Source of the DNA: Oxyruncus cristatus
Taxonomy: Eukaryota > Chordata > Aves > Passeriformes > Cotingidae
Length of the DNA stretch: 64,000 bases
NCBI GenBank assembly: GCA_013399855.1
Contig: VXAY01002115.1
Coordinates: 351,423 to 415,422 of the forward strand
Direction of reading: 5' to 3'
Shown: positions 1 through 13,329 of the stretch, piece by piece
Numbering within the stretch: the first letter of the stretch is position 1
How the letters are laid out: each line of letters starts with the position of its first letter
Notes under the pieces: model-generated
Told to the model about the DNA's origin: nothing
Databases searched by the model: none
The model's input: only the letters and a program-made list of their open reading frames with translations
Made by a program: the position numbers and the translations under genes

Positions 1-3000
1 TTTATTTAGCCAACTCAAATTTGTTGATTAATTAGTTAAAACAAAACAAAAAAATCCAAACCAAAAGGAAATCTTCCTCTTGCACAAACATAGTTTTAAT
101 TATGAATTTATCTGGTGTTTGTCTGTGCTCGAAGTAGTGTGTTATTTTTTTATGGAAGAAACCTTATTTCTGCTGGTGAATCTGGGATTGCTGAGGATGC
201 GTAGGGCATACTGCTGTTACTTAAATTATTATCTCTGGGGTTAATTGTCTATCATAAAATGATTTTCAGGGGCTGTTATGAACTTCAGTTTTTTTAGAGG
301 TCAGCATGGAAACTGTTTCTTCTCAGAAGCATAGGGGTTTGTTTTTTTTTTTTCAGGATGTGCTTTTCTGTCAGGACATGGACAAAATAGTGTCACAAAA
401 ATGTGTATTATCGTCCATATTGGAAGCAGTAAAGAGTTTGCTCCATTTCCCCACGTTGAAAACGATGGTAATGGTGTCAGCAGTTTTATTCAGTTGAAAA
501 CCATGTTTCTTGATGATTAGATTAAAAAAAAGGAGGTGGGGGAGAGAGTTCCCTTGGAAAACATTGCATAAAGAAAATCAGGACCTCTCCTGCTGATCTT
601 GTGACTTGCATGATGAAACTTTAGTGTTTTGCTAATATGAGTGGCTGAATAGTGTCTAAAATATTGCTTTGCCAAAACCCTGTTGACTTCCATTGGATAT
701 TTTTCAAGTGGGGCTGCTGTTGCACCTGGTGAGGTACTTCCATACCCTGTCCCTCCGCTCTCTTCTTCCCTGATTTCAGTGGGTCTCCATAGGCTGCAAC
801 GCCTGAGTGAGACTCGTGTTGTGGAATTGGCTGCTACTTGCAGCCAAGCAGAAGCTGGTTTTCAGATGGGTAGATTAAGGGAAGAGAAGATAACTAAAGA
901 AAATAAATCACAAATAACTTTTTCAGTATTTTTCTTTTAACTTAGAGCTAAAGTAAATTTCAAGCGCTTTGTGCTGAGGAAATGAAATCAAAAGCGAGAA
1001 ACTCCCTGAAAGTCGGTTTTCTTGAAGAAGGTTGGGTGCTCAGTGGGCACTTTGCACAACTGGCATTAATTGTTCCACTGTTGTCTCAAGCACTCTTCTT
1101 TATCCCAAAACACCCCGCAACTGTAATTTGTGCTGGAAATCTCACGTATCTGGTTTACAGACCCCTGAGTACAGGGGTGAAGGTTACGGATGCGTTGAAG
1201 AGCTCAAGTCACAGTTTCTGCTGGCACACTGAGTAAGCTTCATGAGTAAATGTAAAATGTAGCAGTAATATTTGTTGTTTCTCTGGGGCCCATCCGTAAC
1301 AGTGGGGCACATCTCTGACCCCTGTGCAGAGGAGTTGTCCCAGTGTATTGTGATGCCTGATTGGCCATAAGACATAGGAAAGACTCTACTAAGAAAAATC
1401 TGTGAAATTACAGGAAATATCTGTTTTATGGTGTTTTTTTCCTAAGACTTTCTACAATGTTTTGACCAATGTTTCTCTTCTTACCATCACTGAAGCTCTT
1501 TATTTTTTCTGGTGGAGGGCAGCAAACCAAGAATCTGAGCACGTTATCAGAGCTGATTTCCCCATTTTGTGTAAATAAATCATTTACTGAGGGATCATAT
1601 GATTTTGTATCTGTCGTGTTTTCAGAATTTCCTCAATCCTGCCAGCTGTTTGGTTTATGGACATCTGAAGTCTTTGTTTCTGGATCTTTTGCTGCCACTT
1701 GAAGTTTTGCTGTTTTCCTGGGCAGTCTTATCTCCTCGGTGCAGAAGCATCGGTGCTCAAGAGGTGATCGTCCAGTACCTGTTTGTGTACAAAGCTGCAC
1801 ATACCAGTTGACACCTCCCTCAGCATCTTTAACCTGAGTGGACTGAGCATCCCATGTGTGACAAAGCAATTTACCAAATGTAAATACCTTCCGATCGCTG
1901 CACTAATATGTTGTGTCTTTTTTTTTTTAATTGAATAAATATATTACTCAGCGGGGCAGATTATTTTCTTTGTGGCCTTGCTGTTGCAATTTGAGAACAG
2001 ATACGATTTCCTTTCTGCTGATGAAGAAAGCAACATCTGTTCTCGGTTTCCTGCAGCTTTCCTTCAGACAATGCATTTGGATGCACAATTTGAATTCCTT
2101 CCCGAGAAAAGGAAGATTAAAAATTTGACCCCTCCTTCAAAGCAGTGGTTACACTGTGACAACAGTGGGTTGAGCTAAATTCAGCTATGTCAAGCAAGAA
2201 CTATAAAAGTAGATAGATTGCCCTCTAAGCTTCACTTTATTGGATATTGTAATTGACATATAGTTGTCATTTATAATCATCTGTCCGTTCCTGTGAGTTG
2301 GGAGCAGTAAAGTTAATTGTGGCTGCTCATTTGCATTAATCTCACCTCTGAAGGGTACAGTAACCCATTAATATCATGTCATGATGAATTATCACAAATA
2401 ACATTGAACATATTGATTAATGATCTCTGAGATTTGTATCTCGTTAAAACATTTTGTTAGCTCTTTAAACTTTTAAGCAGACAGTCGATGTGTGCGGGAG
2501 AGGTTTAGGGATCACCCACGGGGTGGTGAGAAGTTATGGCATACATTCTGGGTCACTAATTAAAAATTGGTTAAAAGATTTCACACTCATCTTAAAAATG
2601 CTTTTTCCTTCTAAAGGTGTGGATCTTGCAAGCTTTTTAATAACAAGAATTGTCGTGTTGTTGTTCATTGCTTATAAAGGCAGCAATTTTTATTAGAGCT
2701 GGGATGACACAAGGGGAAAAAAAAGGAATAATCAGATTTAGAAACTGCTATTATTTCTGTAGTTTCTATTCTACAACAATAATCATGTTCAGAGCAGCAT
2801 ATGTTTGTTTGTTTGTTAAAAACCACAGTTTCCTTCCATTTTAATTTTGTTGTTAATGCAAAACTTCTCTTGGTATTTTAGCACTCGAAGTTACTTGGTT
2901 TTTTTCCCCCTTCTGTTCTTTCTTTATGCATACAAATATATACATTAGGCTGAATGAAAACTCATCCAGTGGGTGGCTATGTAATTTGAAGTAGCTGATA

Positions 3001-3364
3001 ATTAAATATTTTACCATTTTGATTATTACCTGCTTAAATTAAGCTAAAATGTAGAAGGACTTTAGAGAGGCAAGGGAATTTGCACCATGGTTCAAGGAGG
3101 TGACTGAGCAGGATAGAAGTGATTCCTTTGCATATCTGAGTGTTGTGTTTCGAGAGTCTGTGAAATATGTAACATTTTAAATCATTTAGCAGTCTGTCTT
3201 ATTGCAGAGGTTTTTTTTTGTCTCCTTCCCTATTGTTGCTGTATTTGAGTTGGTAATTTTAAATAAATTATAACTCTAGTGAGCCCTGGTTCTATATTCA
3301 AGAGACTGTTTTCCCTTTCTTCTACCTGCAGTAAGCTGCCAGTACAGTTATTTGAGGGGATACT

Positions 3365-3385
3365 CATCATCATCATCATCATCAT
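3365..3385. repeat. (CAT)7 microsatellite
   Basis: Seven perfect CAT units occur in intron 5. Read on the - strand they give a run of Met codons in a chance open frame, which has no coding meaning. Confidence 0.95.
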
Positions 3386-4426
3386 AATTTCATAAATGTT
3401 TTTCGAATATTCTTGGTATTTCATTTCCAAATTAATCTTTTTCCTGAGTCTGAGGAGGTGACTCACATATGCAGAATATTTTGGGTTACAGCTGTTCTGT
3501 GTTTTCAGTCTGTCTCGTTCTTTTACACGGGCAAAACCAGGGAGTGAGTCTGTTTTTTGTGCTTTTCGTAACATTGTTGGTCCCTCTCAAGAACTAATCC
3601 TCACCTTTTTCTTCTCACTGTTGCCCTCGGTACCTAGGATGAAGTTCAAATACACTCTGCCAAATGTCGAAATAAGCTAGTTTTGTGGAGGAGGCTAATG
3701 TGAAGATTAGAGCAAGGAAAAAAAAAAATCATCCTTTCTAACTTGGAGATATGATATGGCAAATCTTCACAGGTGTGCCATGACTTCTGCTGCTCTGGAT
3801 GTGTGCAGTGGCTAATTGTATAGCACTGCCTTTCCCCAGGCTGGGATTTTTGTTTGTGAACTAACACAATTTCAACTTATTTGCTAGCTTTTCCAGCCAA
3901 CCCCTACAATCTTCTTTCAGTAATTCCTGAGAGTCCGTTTCCCTGGCACACGAGGCTGTAGAGTCAAGGATTATATTCTAGCTATAATTTATGATTAACT
4001 AGATTTATGGCTGAGATCCCAAAACAGCCTCAGTACTGTGGCCAGAGGAATTAAAGCCAAAATGGAGACTATCACTCTGAATTGTTTGCTTCTCTGGATT
4101 TCAGGAAAACTCTTAGTTATATTTGAAAAAACAAAAACAAACCCGAAATCCAACCCAAATACGATTTGCAGTTGTGTAACAATTCAATTTCATAGTAAGG
4201 AATTCAGCACTAAAACACATGAAGTCCTCAGCCTTTATAGCATTGAACTATTTAATTTAAAGCCTATTATCACCTAAAGCCCATGCAGTGAATAATGCAC
4301 ATTAGACCCTCTCCCTGCTCGTGCAGCCCCCTCCCTCTGCCGAACAAAAAGTGGTGGGGGGCACACACACAAGTAGGGTTTATTTTCACCCATGGTATTA
4401 ATCCTTACCCATTTTAAAAACCTGCT

Positions 4427-4444
4427 AACGGAAATATTTCCGTT
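4427..4444. repeat. 18-bp perfect palindrome
   Basis: AACGGAAATATTTCCGTT equals its own reverse complement with no spacer. It sits in an AT-rich block with TTAATCAATT and TAATTAAT homeodomain-like cores nearby (4450-4560). It could be a dimeric factor site, but no factor is assigned. Confidence 0.9.
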
Positions 4445-7400
4445 CAGCTCATTAATCAATTGTGATTTTCATTCCCTTGTTTTGTAAAAGCTGTTGCAAT
4501 AAATACTTTTTTTCACAAAGCGAAAATCTAAGAGATGGATGCAGCAAGCGTAATTAATAGCACCCAGTTACAGAAGATCAGCAAGTTTGTGAGATTCACA
4601 TGCTGCTTTACCATATGGCTGCCCAGTAGGCGAAAAATTTGATTAATGTTTTGAAGTAGGTTTTTTTCAGCAAATATTACAGCCCCAGATGAGGAATCTT
4701 ACTTTCGAGTATTGTTAGATTTTACTAAAATAACAGATCTTTTGATTTAAAGCTAAATAACATTTTGATCTCATGCAAACTCTACATGCAGAAGAATTAC
4801 AGTCCTGCTAGATAAAGAATGGGCCCTATAGCTTGTTTATAATTCAGCCAGTAATGGTTAAATTTGTGTTTAATCTTAGTTTTTAGTAAGTTGGTTGATT
4901 TAAGATAGCAGTACAGGTGCATGGGTTTTGTATCAAGGATTTCCCCAGCAAAAATACATCTACACCAAAGTTAACTGATTCATCCTAACTTGTCAAGCTG
5001 TTTTCCTTTGCATTTACTTATGTAAATTAGTAAAAGTTAAGCAGTCTACTGATAAAATGAGTAAAAAATACGTGGCCCCTTCAGTAAAACATTGCTGCAA
5101 ATAATGCTACATGAGCAAAATCCTATGATGTGCTCATTTTTGCTTGTAAGTAAGGAATTGTTGTAACAATTGTAATTAGTACTTAATCTGTCCACCCCCT
5201 GCCACGTCTACCTGAAATGAAAAATATTTACAAAAATGAATCTGAGGAGTATCACGACTTAGGACCCAGTGCTCTCACGCAAAGCTGACACACAGCGGGA
5301 AGTTGTGCTTTTCTCACAAATTCTCGGTTTAATACAAGGAACATCAGCAGCTGGTAGAGAACAGATTCGGGGTGCTGAGCCGAAATGGAGTGGAGAGCAG
5401 CTTGGAGTGGAAGTCTTGCTGAGCTTCCAGAATGCTGAAGATAAAGCATTACCTAACACTGCTCTGCCACGTTGGTTTCTTCTAATTGCTTCAGGTAATG
5501 CTGAGGTTTAGACTCTGGCGGGATGATGCTAAGGCTGAAAGATGAGAATTTCTGCATTTAAAAACGTGCCTTTTTGCAGGTTCTTTTAAAAGTTGTAAAA
5601 TCTTAGAAATCAGTGACTGATTGTAAGGGTGTGCTGCACGAAGAAGTAACTCTGACTCTGTACATATCCCCAGATCAGAGAGCTCGGCACAAAGCGCTTC
5701 TCTGTACTGCTGGTTTCAGGGCACGGAGTGAGAACCTAACAATAAAAAACAGCTCAGTAAAAAATAATAATAATAAAAAAAAAGGGCTTAAAAACCCCCC
5801 TAAAATAAAAGTTTGCTTCAAACCAAAAATTTTCCCCTTTGACAACTCGTGGTAGTGCATGACCAGAGGGGCTGTCCAGCTGCGTTAGTTGCTGGTGTTA
5901 AACATCAGAGGCAGGAAACCAGACTATGAAGGTTTTTTTGAAGGAAATCTCAAAAGTGAAGCATAACTGAGATAGTGAAATGATGGTTATTACTTCTGGA
6001 GAATACAAATGTCACAACAACTTGTGCTTTAGATTCCTAGGCAGCTAATAGATGACAAAGCAATGTGAACAAATCCATACCTTTAATATAGAAGGATGGA
6101 TTAAATTGTTTTATTCATTTGAGACAGGACAGTTAATTAATTGATACAGGCTGCCCAGACTTGTGCTATTTGAAGATTGCCTGTAGAAATTTGTTTTTCC
6201 CTAATATTATCAATTTTTTTTACAAATTGCACAAGGTATGAACATTTTTATTAGTGCATTTTCCATGCATTATCTCTTTTCTTGTCTGTATAAGTTACTC
6301 TCTTGTCAGTGATTTGTTTCTAATAAGAGCACATTTTATACTATAAATTAATGTAAAATGTACCAGTGTTTCCCTGAACCTGTGACTAAACTACATGCTG
6401 ATGTTAAGATATTCTATTATATGCTCATTAAAATATGGAGAAGTCTATATTTTAGTATTTAATTTTCTTTGTTCTTAGTTTTCATTGAATTATTTAAGAA
6501 ATAAGCAGAGTTTTCAAATATTTTAATAGTGGGACTAAATTTTTAATTGATAGTGTCTGCAAAAGGAAGCCGCTGGAAGCTGCTTGAGCTGTATGATTAA
6601 ATTACACCATTGGATGCAAATCTGACTTAAATCTGAATGAATGGAGGGTGTTGGGGATGTTATTGGAATTGTCACACGTTGTTTGGCTTTTTAATTCTGT
6701 AAATTAAGGCAGGTGGTGGCTCTGGTCTGTGACGGCAGTTTCCTGTCACATTTTTAACTGTTTCTGAGTTGCTCTTCTGCTTAAACCTGTGGGGAGGGTC
6801 TGAGAGGGGTTGTCTGTGTGAAGAGGCTGTGGAATGGTCACTCTAAAAGGCTCCTTAGTGTAGTATTTTGAATTTTAAATCACACACATAATTCAAAGGT
6901 AATCTAACTTTCAGTGTCGGGCTTAAGTCCGTTCAGTTAAATGGAGAAAAATGACTGACATAAGGAATGAGTTATTGATTCATTGTAGGAAAATGACTTC
7001 TGCAATATAGGAAGTATGGTAAAAGGAACAGCTTAATTATTTAGGGGACACCATTGTAAAAAAGTGCTTTTGCAGCATGGCAAATTGTCTAAATAGGAGT
7101 TGTGCAGCAGGGGTTTATAATAATTCTTTCTTAAAGACAAATTGTAGTGGTTTATTTTTTTCCTCATAAGATGAAGCTCATCTGGTTGTTTGAAACAGTT
7201 TTGTATACGTGCAGTTGAGGCAGAAAAGCAGGCAGCCAAATAATTTTGTTCTTAACCCTAAAGGCACAGCAGCTTTTAGCTGGTGTTTCCCCAGATATCT
7301 GCATTTTGTTTGTGCTTTGTGGGATCTTGGTGTCTAAGGGCTGGACAAAAAAACCCCACATGCTCTGAAAGTTATTCTGAAACCCTTGGTTTCAGTAGGT

Positions 7401-10400
7401 GACATGAACTTTTAAAATGTGAATTCATCAAATAAATATATGTGGCAGTTTATATCTGTATGACTAAAATTTTTAAAATATGGTATTTGATGATTTATAA
7501 AATATCAGATAAGATATTTGCTTTGGCTTTTTCCATATGTTTTTTGCCTTTGATTTAGTGCTATTCTTTGCAGAAGGACGACAGTGTCATGTTATTTTGA
7601 CTGCAGCTCACAATTTTTGGCAGCATCTCAGATAAACAGAATATTTGTGGTTAATTGGTTGAACATGTTCAACAATTATAATTATATTAAAGCCGTAATG
7701 TGTTTGAACATTTGCCCACTGCGGGCTGCTAATATGTTCTAACTTAAATTTCTTTCTTTATGACCAGAGTTAGCTTGTAGCTGGTTTTATTGGAAGTATC
7801 TGTGCAAAGTTTAAAAGGCACATCTAAGAACACCAGCCTGTTTGAGAGTTTGGCACTGTGTACAATATACACACTTGTTTTTAGAGAATTATAACTCAGT
7901 CCTAGAATTTCCTGTCCTCCTGACATCACACATCTAAACTTCCATTATTGCTGAAAAGAAATAGGAATCAGTATTATTTTTAATTAGTAGATTTTCAGAA
8001 TACCAGTTTGCCCTTCTATCAAAGACCTACAAATCAAGTAAAGAATTGGAAGCCTCTCTGCTTCTGATGTTTTAAATCCGAAACATCTGATTTGTATTTG
8101 CTACTGCACTCTAAGGTAATGGCAGTAGCCTGAGCACATAGTAAATACAGAGGTTGGACACTGAATTTTCAGAGTGGTAAGGGAATTTTGAGTGCAGTCT
8201 GATGGATTTTTCAGTGCATAATTCCCCATTCTTGTTTTGTTTTGTTTTTCTAACTTCCAAACAGAGATCCCAATCTAGTCTCGCTCCAGAGTTGTCAGTT
8301 GTTATTATTGCAGGGGAAGGAAATAGTGCTGGGTCTGACTTAAAAGCTTTGGCACTCGATTACCTGAAGAATCACCATTGTTTTGTGTGGATGATACCCT
8401 GCAGCTCTAAAAAATAGAGGCAATTATGCTTGCAGCCCCTTGTTTTAATTGAATGAGGCATAATGACTTCTCTTCTATAATGCTCCGTGGACTCAGAGCT
8501 GCGCATGAGCGGCTCCCCGGGGACCTGCAGCGTAGCCTTTCCCAAGCACATCTTTTTTTTTTGGGGGAAAGTAGCTGAATGGAGGGGTCAGCCAGAGGCT
8601 GAAGCTGGCACAGCAGGAAGCAAGAACCAGAACCAGCTCTGTCACTGAGGATGTGATCAGCCTGATTTCTGGTGGCTCCCAGCTGGTGTTGAGCTCCAAC
8701 CTTTGCGTTCTCCACTTCTTGTCATGTTTTCCCACCTCAGCAGTTCCCCTCCCTCTGTTTCATACTGCAGAGAGGTCTCGCTGTTTGTGTGTTCACATGC
8801 TAAACATTTTCTTATCTTTTGCCTGTATTTCTTTTTAAAAAATTAGATTTGGAGATATTTAGGGCATGGGTTCTTGTTTATGTTTCTGCCCTCGGAGAGC
8901 CTGCACTTTGTCCCTTGAAAACCAAATGAATTTAATGCAGTAGTTTCATCTTTCTGTCCCTGAGTTTCCATATCTCTAAAGCTAATCTGCTTTTGCTCTT
9001 GGCCCTGGTAAAATGCTTTGAAAGATACCATAAGAAAAAAACCCAAACCACTGAACGCCTATTTATCTTCAGTATAGCATAGGGAATAAATGGTGGGTTA
9101 TTCTCCAATTTCTGTAGGTGAACTGAGGCCTCAGATCTGGACTTCTCTCCCTGCAAGAGAGTCCCCAAACACAGCAAGATGTGTTTGGATTGGGAGGGCA
9201 GGTTCCTGCTTGTGCTGGGGGCTGCACACCTGGAAGCCCCACTGAGCCTGACAAAACAGTACCTGACTCCCACAGAGTGCCCAGAGTGGCAAAATGTTGC
9301 AAAATAAAAAGAACTGAATTGTGCCCGCTTTTGAGACGTGAGGGACTTGTGAGGAAAATCCAGACCTTGAGATGGGGTGAGATTGAGAAAACTGGGGCAG
9401 GACCGGTGAGGACTGGGATGAAATGGAAAATAATTCCTGTGGAGTGACATCCCTGGGAATAATAAGTGGCTTTAAGGGGAAAGCAGTTGATGGTGAGCTG
9501 TGATGGATGTCACCAAATCCCCACTATCTGTCTATTTCCCAGTTAACCAAATCTGACGTGGTTTTGGTTGGATCAATTTTAATGGCATTAAGCGCTTCTG
9601 AGCCGGGTAACTTTTGGAAAATTGGCCTGACAGTCTTCAGGAAAGTCAACCTTGTAACTGTCCTCTTAACTTTTTTGCTCTCCAGAGCAAAAACTGAGCC
9701 ACTTTTGCTGAACTGAAATGGGCAACTGGGGAAGATGCTCAAGGAGCAGAAGGAATGGGGGACTCAAATAGCAACATTTAATTGTTTAGGTACTGATTTG
9801 GCAGCAGGATGGAAAACATGGCTGTTGGTGGAACTCTAGTGGAACAAAAGCTATGCAAACATTTCCCTTGGCCAAGTTAGTCTCAGTTTCTTGTGAGAGT
9901 TAATTCCTCATAATCTTAGAACATATGAGTGGTGTCTGTATCAGAGCGTGGCTGAATTAAATCGTGCAGGGTTACCTGTTCAAGTAGAATCTCTGTTGTG
10001 TAAGTCAATACTAATAGTGGTTCTTTGGTGTTTTTTTTCTTTCTTTTTTGACTGCTTATATAAAAGTATAACTTTGTCTTATTATTTTAATCTTTGCTTT
10101 TCTTCCTGCATGGATCATTTATTTGTGAACTGGTTATTTCAGTAAGGGCTCAAAGGTAATTTCATGGTTTATAGAATTTATATCTGAGGATTTAATGAGG
10201 AAAACATCTTGTTTTCTAACACATGAAATAGAGAATCTTTCATTATACTTTTATTTTCCTTCTCTAATATTACATGTATATCAAGTTCAAAGCCTTGAAT
10301 ACACCTAAGTATAACATTATTCCTTTCCTACACATGGGAAATATGAATGTTTGCGACTCAAAAATCAACACACACAGACTTAGGAGGTGATTTCATTTTT

Positions 10401-11552
10401 AATGAATCTACATGATATAAATGAACTACTCTTCTGTTTGTGCATTGTGCTATAGTATACACTGGAAAATACAATAACAGTATATTACTTTTCTGTGATT
10501 TAGATTAGGAATTAATGCATTCAAATGAATTTAAGAGCCTTGGGTATAATTCATACAGGATGCAAGTCCCTTAGTAGACCTCTCATGAGCATTATCAGAT
10601 TCAATACAGTTTGCATGGTCAGACAGATTAAAATTTGACCAACCCCCTCTTTTTGCCATTCATTAAGCTCAGGAATCAGTTTCAAAGGCTTTCTTCTTGT
10701 TATTCCACGTGAGGAAAAACAAGCAAAGACAAGGTTTCTGTTTGGTATAATAATGTGCTAAAATGTACTGTTTTCAGTCTGAGTTTGGTTATGGCAGATC
10801 AGACTGGAAATAAGGCTGCAAAATATCAAATTCCTTTTATTTTTTTTTCCTTTCTAGGTAACGTTTTGTGAGAGCTTTCACTTCTATCTAGTGCAGAGTT
10901 CTCAATGCCCTTTCACTCCAAATCAGAGTCATTACCCACTATCTAGATTGCGTTTGTTGTTGGCTCGTGCCTTCGATTTACAATTGTGTAAACTGGAGGA
11001 TGCTCTCAGCATCAGTTTGATCTTTGGATGGATCAAAAACTTTGCTGGGCTGCCTCCTGAAGTACTTAAAATATATCTGACTCCCTCTTTCTGATATTGT
11101 AGCAATTTTACATCCTGTGTTAATTATACCATAAAGCACAAAATCCATTAGCAATTTTCAAAAAGTGTCACACATAGAAAGCTTTTGAGCACTTGAGACT
11201 GATTCTGGGGTGATGAAAATATCCTTTACAATAGCTTCTAAGTTCTGGGGTGCAGCAGGAACTAATTCAGCTTCCTTGCAGTGACGGTTTGAAAGGATTG
11301 TGCTCTTAGGTACAAAAAAACCTAAAATGTGTCCAATACTTTGAGCCATCTCACGGGGAAGCTTAAATACAGATTTTTACACCAGAGGGGAGTAAGCATT
11401 GTAGTAAGTACTCTCCAATAGTAATGTCCTTGTGTTGGTGATTTATCAAAAGGTCATTGGAGCATCTGAAGTTCTGCAGAAGTGAGTGTTGTGTACCCTG
11501 GAATTGGTGTCTCTGGATGTCCTCTGCCGTGTCACCCTTTAAGTATTCTTAC

Positions 11553-11888
11553 TGTAGTGGAGATAAGTAAAACCCCCAGTGAACTGCTCATGCCACATGA
11601 CCAGGGGAATCAGGCCAGGAGCAGGCACATAGACTATGCAAGGTTATTCAGTCTCAGCTAAGTAGGCTTATGGATGTGATACCTGGAGCAGGCGGTCGAC
11701 TTTGCCCATATATTTTTTCAGAACAAGTTCATCCCGGTTTACGAGGCTTAACGTTCCCTCAAATGCCGTGGAAGTGACAGGTGTAGCTGTCCACTACACT
11801 GCACACTCCTCCACTGCTGCTCTGTTTTGCTTTTCGAACCTCTAATTAGTTTGTGTAATAAACCTTCTGCAAATAGAAACATCTCTCA
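11553..11888 (+). mobile_element. Probable ERVL-like LTR (remnant)
   Basis: The block starts TGTAGTGG and ends CTCA, so it has TG...CA termini. A polyadenylation signal AATAAA lies at 11857-11862, about 30 bp before the end. Just downstream, at 11897-11905, is TGGTGTCAG, which resembles the 3' end complement of tRNA-Leu used as primer-binding site by ERVL-type elements. Only a short piece of internal sequence appears to follow, up to about 11935, with no gag or pol reading frame. No second LTR is seen. The 5' boundary is the least certain part, and a target-site duplication cannot be shown because the 3' end of the element is unclear. Confidence 0.5.
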
Positions 11889-12455
11889 GGTTCCTTTGGT
11901 GTCAGTGGCGCCGTGAGAAAACGAACGCTCTGCCCCTGTATTTTATATATTCTTTATAAACAAAAACGCAAAATGGTTTATTAAAATCTTCAGTGTGAAA
12001 AGTAGAAGTAATGATGCATGGCACATTTCCTGAGAGAACCAAAGGAAGCAGAACTTAATTTCTTACTGTGCTGTTGAAGAGTGAATAAACCAACATCTCT
12101 GCCTGTGTTTGGCCTTTAAAAGTAGCCACAGTCCTTGCCACTTGCTTGTTACAAAACATACTGTATAGTGATAGCAAATAAGGAGCCCAAGGACCTTAAA
12201 AGCTCTCAAAGCTGAAGCTCATTCTCATTGTTTTTGCTTTTGCATGAGAGGAGGGCTCTGCGGGGTTTCAAGCCATCCCAAAATCCCAGAGATCCGAACG
12301 TGTTTCCGTTTCTTCTTGTAGCCAGAGGTGATTGATCACCCAAAGAGGGAGGGAGGAGCAGCAGATGTACAGTGCTGGGGAACTCTGGAAAGTTTTGTGC
12401 TGTGTGGGAGATGTATTCTTCTCAGAGGGCTTCTTGTTTGATTGGGTTTTGAGCC

Positions 12456-12475
12456 TTTTTTTTTTTTTTTTTTTT
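12456..12475. repeat. T20 homopolymer
   Basis: Twenty uninterrupted T residues are followed by GTAGG. Read as a polypyrimidine tract plus TAG it resembles a 3' splice site, but no recognisable exon follows. Confidence 0.95.
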
Positions 12476-13247
12476 GTAGGATTGCAGCCTCTCGCTTATG
12501 TAGCTCTCATGATGATTTAGTGCTTATAAGACATCACTGAATATCAAGGAAGCCTTAATAAATCTGAATTGGTCTCAGTGTGGATGGAAATGAAGATGGG
12601 TTTTTATTTCATGTTGGGATGATAGAATGAATTATATCAGAAATCTGACTCCAAGAAGAACTGGGAATTCTTGAAAAACAGGGAAAGAATACCCTAGCCA
12701 GAAAAGAACACTGAGCTCCATAAAAGGCTTTTGCTGAGGAAGAGCAGCATTGGTGGTGTATTATGTTAATGTTTGGAAGATGTACCAGTGCCACTGCCAG
12801 GGTGCAGCAAGAGCAGGGAGGGGGAGCCTGAAGCCAAGGGCACCAGGGCCCAGCCTTAAAGCATCTCCTGAGCGGGGTGCTGGTGACAAATTGCCGGAAC
12901 GGTCCCAGAACAGACAAGAGGGTGACTCAGGTCATGCAGGTAGGACAAGCAGGTTGTGGGGCACAGACAGGACTGGAGATGAGGTTTTCAGCAGAGGTCC
13001 AAGGACCATCTAGAGGACAGGGCTCAAGGCAGGTACAACCTGTGATATAGCTCAGATAGGACAGAAGGGCCAAAGTTTTAGGAGTGTGGATGGAGTTCCT
13101 GGACCACAGAGAAGAGGGAGATAACGGGGGAGACTGCACAGAGTACTGAAGACTGATGGTTAGGCATGTCATCAGTGCCTGGGGGTGAGGAAAAGAAGTT
13201 TCCAGTAAAAAGCAACTTTGATATTTCTAGCTTCACAGCAGGGATAA

Positions 13248-13294
13248 ATTCCCATGTACTAACTTGCTTAGTACATTCCCATGTACTAACTTGC
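13248..13294. repeat. 27-bp partial tandem duplication
   Basis: A 20-base segment starting ATTCCCATGTACTAACTTGC occurs at 13248-13267 and again at 13275-13294 without mismatch. The period is 27 bp. Perfect identity suggests a recent local duplication. Confidence 0.93.
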
Positions 13295-13300
13295 ATTCTA

Positions 13301-13329
13301 GAATAACTAGAATGTTATTCTAGTTATTC
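13301..13329. repeat. Hairpin-forming inverted repeat
   Basis: The arms GAATAACTAGAAT (13301-13313) and ATTCTAGTTATTC (13317-13329) are exact reverse complements separated by GTT. It lies directly after the tandem duplication, so both may come from one replication slippage or template-switch event (inference). Confidence 0.93.

Noticed and set aside
8932..9450. 172-residue open frame on the - strand, the longest in intron 5
   Set aside because: It has no recognisable domain, signal or repeat, low-complexity Ser/Pro/Phe-rich composition, and lies antisense in an intron in a mildly GC-rich patch. A frame of this length is expected by chance in 64 kb.
12456..12520. T20 plus GTAGG as a 3' splice site of an unknown exon
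   Set aside because: The following sequence stops quickly and has no good donor or recognisable coding content.
12740..13200. GC- and purine-richer patch in intron 5
   Set aside because: Considered as an LTR, CpG island or exon cluster, but there are no termini, few CpG and no conserved reading frame.
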